A stretch of 61,900 bases of DNA. It comes from Candidatus Saganbacteria bacterium (GTDB lineage: Bacteria > Margulisbacteria > WOR-1 > XYC2-FULL-46-14). Shown here in pieces: positions 55,954 to 61,900 of this stretch (positions are counted from its first letter, which is position 1; every line of letters starts with the position of its first letter). Below the pieces are notes generated by a model. It saw nothing but the letters and a program-made list of their open reading frames with translations, searched no databases and was not told the origin of the DNA. The stretch lies in assembly GCA_013202975.1 (NCBI GenBank), contig JABMQY010000039.1, forward strand, positions 1-61,900. Reading direction: 5' to 3'. The position numbers and the translations under genes were made by a program.

Positions 55954-56970
55954 ATGTCTATTATTAATCTTACAATCTTTCCGGCGATAGTGCTGCTGTC
56001 AATTCTTTCAACTTGTATCATGATTTTTTTCGCACGCAGATTTGATATTTTTATGGACAAGCCCAATCAGCGCAGTTCCCATTCAATTGTTGTTCCCCGT
56101 TGCGGCGGAATTCCTCTGGTTCTGCTTTTTATTCTGTCTATTTTATTCTTTATTGGCTTCAAAAACATAGAGGTTATCGGGTTTCTCTTAGGGGGATTGT
56201 TTATTGCTCTAATCGGACTATTTGATGATATCGTTAATTTGAAGGGGAAATATAAGATTCTTGGCATGGTTTTGGCTTCTCTTATTCCCATTCTTTTTGG
56301 ATTAAAGCTGAACTATCTTGGCTTAATAATGAACAATCAATTTGTTTTGGGCGTCTTAAGCTTGATTTGGATTTATGGGATGATTAATGCTTTCAACTTT
56401 ATGGATGGAATTGACGGTTTAATTGGCGGAGTTTCTGTTATTTTTTCTTTTTTCATGTTGCTCTTAGCCGTTATAAGCGGAAATAGTTTAGCCATTATGA
56501 TTTCTCTTGTTTTAATGGCGGTTTGTGCCGGGTTCTTATTGTTAAATTTTAATCCTGCAAGTATTTTTCTTGGTGATATAGGAAGCATGTTTTTAGGTTA
56601 CAGTTTTGCTCTTTTGAGCATTATGATTGTTAATCAAAGTAATAATTATATTTCTATATATCCCTTTTTCTTAATCCTTGCTCCTATTATTTATGATTCT
56701 ATGGTTACTTTTATCAGGAGAGGCTTTGAGGGCAAGAATGTTATTAAGGCTCACCGGGAACATTTGTATCAAAGATTGATCATTAATGGCTATTCCCACC
56801 GGAGGGTTAGTATTATTTACTATGTTCTTAGTCTCTTTTTTGGTCTGGCCGCTGTTTTCTATATAAAAATTACTCTATTGCCAAAGATTGTTCTTGTCCT
56901 GTTTTGTTTATTTATTTTAGTCGGCTTTAGTGGTTTAGTGCGGGTATTGGAAAAAAATAAAAATGCCTAG
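55954..56970 (+). CDS. Undecaprenyl-phosphate GlcNAc-1-P transferase family (WecA/WbpL/MraY-like)
   Basis: FMDKPNQRSSHSIVVPRCGGIPLVL; LFDDIVNLKGKYKILG; NAFNFMDGIDGLIGGVSVI; LGDIGSMFLGYS; RREH-like KAHREHLYQRLI. Confidence 0.93.
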   Translation: MSIINLTIFPAIVLLSILSTCIMIFFARRFDIFMDKPNQRSSHSIVVPRCGGIPLVLLFILSILFFIGFKNIEVIGFLLGGLFIALIGLFDDIVNLKGKYKILGMVLASLIPILFGLKLNYLGLIMNNQFVLGVLSLIWIYGMINAFNFMDGIDGLIGGVSVIFSFFMLLLAVISGNSLAIMISLVLMAVCAGFLLLNFNPASIFLGDIGSMFLGYSFALLSIMIVNQSNNYISIYPFFLILAPIIYDSMVTFIRRGFEGKNVIKAHREHLYQRLIINGYSHRRVSIIYYVLSLFFGLAAVFYIKITLLPKIVLVLFCLFILVGFSGLVRVLEKNKNA

Positions 56971-58846
56971 AAAAAACATAAATAGTTTTGATATTTTATT
57001 GGGTTTTAGCAGAAAGTACAAACTGCCATTGTTAGTATTTTCGGATATTGTCCTGATGATTTTATCAATAGTATTTGCTGTTTTTCTCCTTCAGGGTAGA
57101 AATTCCGCATTTTTCTCATGGTTTTTTTATAAGTTCTGGTGGGTAATTCCTTTGAGCCTTGCTTTTCGCATTGGAATGTTCAGGAATTTTGGCCTTTACC
57201 ATTGGGCCTGGGAATATATGAGTGTTCGTGAAATTACTTCATTTATCAAAGCCATTGCTTTAAGTTCAATGTTTTTAGCGGTTAGCATTATTGTTTTTGG
57301 AGGCAGGGATTTTCCTTTTTCAGTTCTGGTTATTGAGGGTTTGCTTTGTTTTTCTTTTCTTGCCGGAGTGCGTCTATTGATCAGGCTTTGGAGAGAGGCC
57401 CATTCTAGGATCGGGATCAAGGGAGAGGGGAAAAGGATTCTTATTGTCGGCGCTGGTGATGCTGGAGAAATGATATTGAGGGAGATGCTTAAACTGCCAA
57501 AGCTTGGATATAGACCCATTGGGTTCGTTGATGATAATCCGCAGCATAAGGGTCTTTTTATCCATCAACTTCCGGTTCTTGGTAATTGTAACGAAATTCC
57601 GGAAATAGTCAGAGAAAAAAGCATCGATGAGATCATTATTGCGATTCCGACCGCAAATTATAAAGAAATTCGTCGTATTGTAGGTTATTGCGAAGAAAGT
57701 AAAGCAAAATTTAAAATTGTTCCCGGAATCTTTGAATTGATTGATGGCACTGTTCATATAAACCAAATTAGGAATGTGGAGATTGAGGACTTATTAGGGC
57801 GTGAACCGGTTAATCTTGACATTAGAAGTATTTCGTCTTATCTCTCAAATGCTAATGTTTTGATAACGGGAGCGGGAGGATCGATCGGGTCAGAACTTTG
57901 TCGTCAGGTATCGATGTATAATCCGGCAAAGATAATAATGATTGGAAAAGGTGAAAATAGCATTTTTGATATTGAGCTTGAACTTAGAAATAAATATCCA
58001 TATTTGCTGCTTGCTACTTATATTGCCGACGTCCGGGATATTGACAGGATACACAATATTTTCAGGAAGGAATCTCCGGATGTTGTTTTTCATGCAGCGG
58101 CGCATAAGCATGTTTCTTTGATGGAAAGAAATCCAGATGAGTCAGTTTTAAATAATATTATCGGCACCAGAAATATTATGGATCAATCAGAGGAGCATTT
58201 AGTCAAAAAATTTGTTATGATTTCGACGGATAAAGCTGTTAATCCCAGCAGTATAATGGGGGCAACAAAAAGGGTTGCGGAAATGATGGTTCAGGCAAAG
58301 GCTTTGAGTGGAAGTAAAACAAAGTTTGTTTCTGTTCGATTCGGCAATGTATTGGGAAGCAGAGGCAGCGTTGTTCCAATATTCAAAAAGCAAATAGCAG
58401 GCGGGGGACCTGTAACTGTTACTCACCCGGATGCTAAGAGATATTTTATGACTATTCCCGAAGCTGTCCAGTTAGTTATTCAGGCAGGGGCAATTGGCAG
58501 TGGTGGCGAGATCTTTATTTTAGATATGGGTAATCCCGTAAAAATAGTTGATTTAGCAAAGGATCTTATAAGATTGTCGGGATTAGAAGAGGGTATTGAT
58601 ATAGAAATTAAGTTTGTAGGGCTTAAGCCTGGCGAAAAACTGTTTGAAGAAATATTAACATCAGAAGAAGGGGCTCAAGCTACTAAGTATGAAAAAATAC
58701 ATGTTGCACAACCCGCTAAAATAGAGTTTAATGAGTTGATCCAAAAGATTGAAATCCTAGAAGATCTGGCCCGTCGTGGGGAGTGCGTGAAAATTAAGGA
58801 AATGCTCAAGCAGGTTGTTCCAAGGTATAATGAGGCGATTATCTGA
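56963..58846 (+). CDS. UDP-GlcNAc 4,6-dehydratase, CapD/WbpM/PglF type with 4-TM N-terminus
   Basis: 4 TM then RILIVGAGDAGEMILREML; NVLITGAGGSIGSELCRQVSMYNPAKIIMIGKGENSIFDIELEL; FHAAAHKHVSLMERNPDESVLNNIIGT; STDKAVNPSSIMGATKRVAEM. Confidence 0.95.
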   Translation: MPRKNINSFDILLGFSRKYKLPLLVFSDIVLMILSIVFAVFLLQGRNSAFFSWFFYKFWWVIPLSLAFRIGMFRNFGLYHWAWEYMSVREITSFIKAIALSSMFLAVSIIVFGGRDFPFSVLVIEGLLCFSFLAGVRLLIRLWREAHSRIGIKGEGKRILIVGAGDAGEMILREMLKLPKLGYRPIGFVDDNPQHKGLFIHQLPVLGNCNEIPEIVREKSIDEIIIAIPTANYKEIRRIVGYCEESKAKFKIVPGIFELIDGTVHINQIRNVEIEDLLGREPVNLDIRSISSYLSNANVLITGAGGSIGSELCRQVSMYNPAKIIMIGKGENSIFDIELELRNKYPYLLLATYIADVRDIDRIHNIFRKESPDVVFHAAAHKHVSLMERNPDESVLNNIIGTRNIMDQSEEHLVKKFVMISTDKAVNPSSIMGATKRVAEMMVQAKALSGSKTKFVSVRFGNVLGSRGSVVPIFKKQIAGGGPVTVTHPDAKRYFMTIPEAVQLVIQAGAIGSGGEIFILDMGNPVKIVDLAKDLIRLSGLEEGIDIEIKFVGLKPGEKLFEEILTSEEGAQATKYEKIHVAQPAKIEFNELIQKIEILEDLARRGECVKIKEMLKQVVPRYNEAII

Positions 58847-59262
58847 TGGGGGTTGGGCGATGGTATTTCCTGGCTCTTAAAATAATATCAGATATTGTTA
58901 TTATTAACATTGTTTTTATACTTGGATATATTATTAAGTTTAAAATTTTTAATCCCTTTGCAATATCTATTATTCCTTATTTTAAAGTGCTTATGTTTAT
59001 TACCCTGCTCTGGGTAATTGTTTTAAATCTTGCCGGATTATATAAATTGCAGACAGATGAAATTGTTCGTACAGATGGAATTTTCCCGGTTTCATTTGGA
59101 GTTTTTTCTGCTGGATTTTTTACTTATATTATTATTGTTTTCTTGTATAGGGAAGCCCTTTATACCAGGGAGATTGTAATATATGCTTCATTTCTGGCTT
59201 TAATCTTCATCAATTTATCTAGATATTTAGTGTGGAGGCTGTATTCTGGTCTGAAGTTATAA
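58846..59262 (+). CDS. Stand-alone 4-TM domain resembling the N-terminus of sugar transferases/WbpM (catalytic domain absent)
   Basis: LALKIISDIVIINIVFILGYII...LAGLYKLQTDEIVRTDG...YTREIVIYASFLALIFINLSRYLVWRLY, parallel to the 4-TM part of the preceding protein. Confidence 0.6.
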   Translation: MGVGRWYFLALKIISDIVIINIVFILGYIIKFKIFNPFAISIIPYFKVLMFITLLWVIVLNLAGLYKLQTDEIVRTDGIFPVSFGVFSAGFFTYIIIVFLYREALYTREIVIYASFLALIFINLSRYLVWRLYSGLKL

Positions 59263-59291
59263 TTGCCCCAGCCCCCCTTTTCTGCTATAAT
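59263..59291 (+). promoter_or_regulatory. sigma70-type promoter (TTGCCC-17-TATAAT) for yceD-rpmF-plsX-fabH
   Basis: TTGCCC at 59263-59268, 17-nt spacer, TATAAT at 59286-59291. GTG start candidate at 59302. Confidence 0.65.
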
Positions 59292-59301
59292 TTATATCAT
59301 T

Positions 59302-59736
59302 GTGCCTATAAAAATTGATGTTTCTCCTCTTATGCAGGAAGTCGGTCAAACCTCACATCTTAGTCTGCAGGAGAGGGTTACATATCCGGATGATGGGTTG
59401 GATATTGTTGAGCCGATAATCATCGAAGCTGACCTGTTAAATAGCGGGGAGATACTTGTTTTAGATGCAAAGGTATCGGCCAAGATAAAATTGGAATGCG
59501 GCCGTTGCCTTGAGAAGTTTGTTTTTCAGGAGGAGATAGGTTTTCTTGAAGAGTATTCTCATGAGATTAGTCTTTCCCCAAAGGGAAAGGGCGAGAGGGA
59601 ATTGACTAAAGAGGATTTTATCTTTAAAATAGACAAGGAGAATATGATTGATCTTGGTGAGGCGGTACGCCAGAACCTATTGACCCAATTACCCATTAAA
59701 CCACTTTGCAAAGAGTGTTCCGAAAAGGAGGATTAA
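59302..59736 (+). CDS. yceD: YceD/DUF177 family protein
   Basis: KIDVSPLMQEVGQTSHLSLQER; KLECGRCLEKFVFQ; LTQLPIKPLCKECSEKED; upstream of rpmF. GTG start at 59302 preferred over the track's 59263. Confidence 0.87.
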   Translation: MPIKIDVSPLMQEVGQTSHLSLQERVTYPDDGLDIVEPIIIEADLLNSGEILVLDAKVSAKIKLECGRCLEKFVFQEEIGFLEEYSHEISLSPKGKGERELTKEDFIFKIDKENMIDLGEAVRQNLLTQLPIKPLCKECSEKED

Positions 59737-59739
59737 AAG

Positions 59740-59943
59740 ATGCCACAACCGAAGAAAAGACATTCGCCGTCGAGACAGGGAAAGAGGAGAGCAAACTGGC
59801 TAAGGCTTAAAACTAAGGGGTTGAATATCTGTCCCCAGTGCCAGGCAAGGGTCCTGCCGCATCGTGCCTGTCCAAAATGCGGCACCTACAAGGGCCGTCA
59901 GGTTATAAAAATAAAACCTCCAAAAAAGAAGGTTAAGGAATAA
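59740..59943 (+). CDS. rpmF: 50S ribosomal protein L32
   Basis: MPQPKKRHSPSRQGKRRANWLRLKTKGLNICPQCQARVLPHRACPKCGTYKGRQVI. Confidence 0.97.
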   Translation: MPQPKKRHSPSRQGKRRANWLRLKTKGLNICPQCQARVLPHRACPKCGTYKGRQVIKIKPPKKKVKE

Positions 59944-59949
59944 ATCCAA

Positions 59950-60939
59950 ATGATCAAAATTGCACTTGATGCAATGGGGGGGGATTCTGCCCCGGAGGCT
60001 CCGGTCAAAGGAGCTTGTTTGGCTGCAGAAAAATTTAGTGATATCGAAATTGTTCTGGTGGGGGACGAAGAAAAGTTAAATCTCCTTCTAAAAAAACAAA
60101 AAAACTGTTCTTCCCGTGTTTCAATTATGCATGCAAGTCAGTCAATTGGCATGAATGAAGCTCCGGTTCAGGCGGTTAAGGAAAAGAAAAATGCGTCTAT
60201 CAATGTTGCCCTGGACTTAGCCCGGGCAAAGATGGTTGACGCAGTTGTTACTGCCGGCAATACCGGAGCCTTTATGGCCTCAGCGCTTTTTCGCCTTGGC
60301 AGGATAAAAGGGGTAGAGCGTCCGGCTATTGCAACTATTTTTCCTTCGAATCGGGGTCCGATAACTCTTCTTGATATGGGAGCCAATATCGATAATTCTC
60401 CCAATCAATTAAAACAATTTGGCGAGATGGGGAGTCTCTATTCGGAGCATATTTTACACGTTAATAATCCTAAAGTCGGACTTCTTAATATTGGGGAAGA
60501 GAAAGAGAAGGGGAACGCTCTTACAAAAGCGGCCTGGGACCTGCTTAAAAAATCCAAAATTAATTTCTCCGGTAACGTTGAGAGTAAAGAGATAATGAAC
60601 GGCAAAGTTGATGTGGTTGTTTGTGACGGTTTTGTAGGGAATTTGATTTTAAAATTTGCAGAGAGTCTGAGCAGGAAGATAGTTGATTTACTGCGCGAAG
60701 AGATCAAAAAGAGCTTCCTGACAAAAATGGGGGCAATGCTTCTTTTTCCGGCTTTTAAAGCGCTCAAGAAAATTGTAGATTATGATGAGTTTGGCGGAGC
60801 TCCGCTTTTGGGATTAAATGGTATTTGTATTAAGGCCCATGGCCGGTCAAACGAAAAAGCTTTAATGAATGCAATCAGGGTAGCCAAAGAGTCAGTACAA
60901 GCAGATCTTGTCTCTTGTATCAGAAAGTTTGAAAAATGA
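59950..60939 (+). CDS. plsX: Phosphate acyltransferase PlsX
   Basis: IKIALDAMGGDSAPEAPVKGACLAAEKF; VTAGNTGAFMASALFRLGRIKGVERPAIATIFP; GGAPLLGLNGICIKAHGRSNEKA. Confidence 0.97.
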   Translation: MIKIALDAMGGDSAPEAPVKGACLAAEKFSDIEIVLVGDEEKLNLLLKKQKNCSSRVSIMHASQSIGMNEAPVQAVKEKKNASINVALDLARAKMVDAVVTAGNTGAFMASALFRLGRIKGVERPAIATIFPSNRGPITLLDMGANIDNSPNQLKQFGEMGSLYSEHILHVNNPKVGLLNIGEEKEKGNALTKAAWDLLKKSKINFSGNVESKEIMNGKVDVVVCDGFVGNLILKFAESLSRKIVDLLREEIKKSFLTKMGAMLLFPAFKALKKIVDYDEFGGAPLLGLNGICIKAHGRSNEKALMNAIRVAKESVQADLVSCIRKFEK

Positions 60940-61880
60940 CGGCAAAAGCAAAGATAATTGGCAGCGGTTTTTATGTTCCTCCTAAAATATTAACCAATGC
61001 TGATTTAGAGAAAATGGTTGATACAACCGATGAGTGGATAATGTCCCGTTCAGGGATAAAAGAGAGACATGTTTGCGATGACAAGACAACAACTGCAGAT
61101 TTAGCTGAAGCTGCTGCACGCCTGGCGCTCAAAGCTGCAAATGTCAATTCTGATTATCTTGATTTGATTTTGGTCGCTACCACTACACCAGACAGTCTGT
61201 TTCCCTCAGTAGGGTGTATCTTACAAAATAGATTGGCGGTCAGGAGAATTCCCTCTTTTGATATCTCTGCGGCCTGTTCTGGTTTCAATTTTGCTTTGGC
61301 AACGGCAGCTGCTTTTGTAGAGTCGGGGCAGTATAGCAATATTTTAGTGGTTGGGGCCGATACACTTACCAAATATGTTGATTGGACCGATCGGGGAACT
61401 TGTGTTTTGTTCGGAGACGGAGCCGGGGCGGTTGTTGTTTCTGCTTCTAATGGTGATGGGGATGGTATTCTGGCTAATTATTTGGGGGCAAGGGGTGAAG
61501 GCGGTAAGCATTTAGTAATGCCGCTTAAGAATGGTTTTATTACTATGAATGGGAAAGAAGTTTTTAAATTCGCTGTATCTGCATTAGAAGAGTCGGTTAC
61601 CGAGGTTTTAAAAAAAGCAAATCTAAAATTAGAGGATATGGATCTTTTAATTCCACACCAGGCAAATATTAGGATAATTAACCATGTTGCCAAGAAATTG
61701 GGCTTGCCCAAAGAAAAAATCTTTGTTAATCTAGATAGGTACGGCAATACCTCGGCTGCCTCAATCCCAATTGCATTTAATGAGGCTTATAATGGGGGGA
61801 GAATCAAGAAAGGGGATAAAGTTGTGTTGTCGGGATTTGGTGCTGGATTGACTTATGGTGCAAATGTTATAAAGTTTTAA
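60936..61880 (+). CDS. fabH: 3-oxoacyl-ACP synthase III
   Basis: AKIIGSGFYVPPKILTNADLEKMVDTTDEWIMSRSGIKERH; FDISAACSGFNFALATA; LIPHQANIRIINHVAKKLGLPKEKIFVNLDRYGNTSAASIPIAF. Confidence 0.97.
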   Translation: MTAKAKIIGSGFYVPPKILTNADLEKMVDTTDEWIMSRSGIKERHVCDDKTTTADLAEAAARLALKAANVNSDYLDLILVATTTPDSLFPSVGCILQNRLAVRRIPSFDISAACSGFNFALATAAAFVESGQYSNILVVGADTLTKYVDWTDRGTCVLFGDGAGAVVVSASNGDGDGILANYLGARGEGGKHLVMPLKNGFITMNGKEVFKFAVSALEESVTEVLKKANLKLEDMDLLIPHQANIRIINHVAKKLGLPKEKIFVNLDRYGNTSAASIPIAFNEAYNGGRIKKGDKVVLSGFGAGLTYGANVIKF

Positions 61881-61900
61881 TGGAGAGCCATGCCATGGCA

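Noticed and set aside
1-61900. CRISPR arrays, tRNA/rRNA genes, transposases, prophage or toxin-antitoxin genes
   Set aside because: None seen by eye: no regularly spaced repeats, no tRNA-like clover sequences in the very small intergenic spaces, and no transposase/integrase motifs among the ORFs.
61860-61900. Palindrome GCCATGCCATGGCA at the right window edge
   Set aside because: Probably the start region of the next gene (fabD expected after fabH); too short and truncated to interpret.

Overview
Low-GC bacterial chromosomal segment dominated by one very large, unidirectional (+ strand) surface-glycan locus (about 3.4-59.3 kb, about 52 tightly packed genes, many with ATGA/TAATG overlaps). 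It is flanked by housekeeping genes: a murE 3' end, a UPF0489-type gene, mtnA and lhgO on the left, and yceD-rpmF-plsX-fabH on the right. The locus starts with a small HTH gene, Wza- and Wzz-like export proteins and a Wzm/Wzt-type ABC exporter. Next comes an NDP-sugar module (C-methyltransferase, DegT aminotransferase, RmlC-like protein, SDRs, tandem Gfo/Idh/MocA). It is followed by a recognisable legionaminic-acid-type nonulosonic acid pathway (LegB, NeuC/LegG, NeuD-like, NeuB, PtmE-, PtmF-, PtmB/LegF-, PtmA- and LegC-like). The middle (about 29.8-39.8 kb) is the most unusual part: a D-3-phosphoglycerate dehydrogenase-like protein, an SDR-HAD fusion, a NeuA-like cytidylyltransferase, an HMGL-type aldolase fused to a DUF115/GT42-like domain, a 2x[4Fe-4S] LdpA-like protein, a HAD phosphatase, an HpcH/HpaI aldolase, a KdsB-like cytidylyltransferase and a large divergent putative GT-B. 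I propose this is one or two undescribed aldolase-based routes to CMP-activated ulosonic-type sugars. The locus ends with glycosyltransferases, membrane polymer enzymes, a B12-type radical SAM protein, a UDP-L-FucNAc module (FnlABC-like plus WbuB-like GT), a WecA-like initiator, a WbpM-like dehydratase and an orphan 4-TM half of a sugar-transferase. Other signals are palindromic repeats inside murE and lhgO coding sequence, and near-consensus promoters placed 7-10 nt upstream of start codons, suggesting leaderless transcripts. All functional calls are by eye from protein motifs; no database search was possible.
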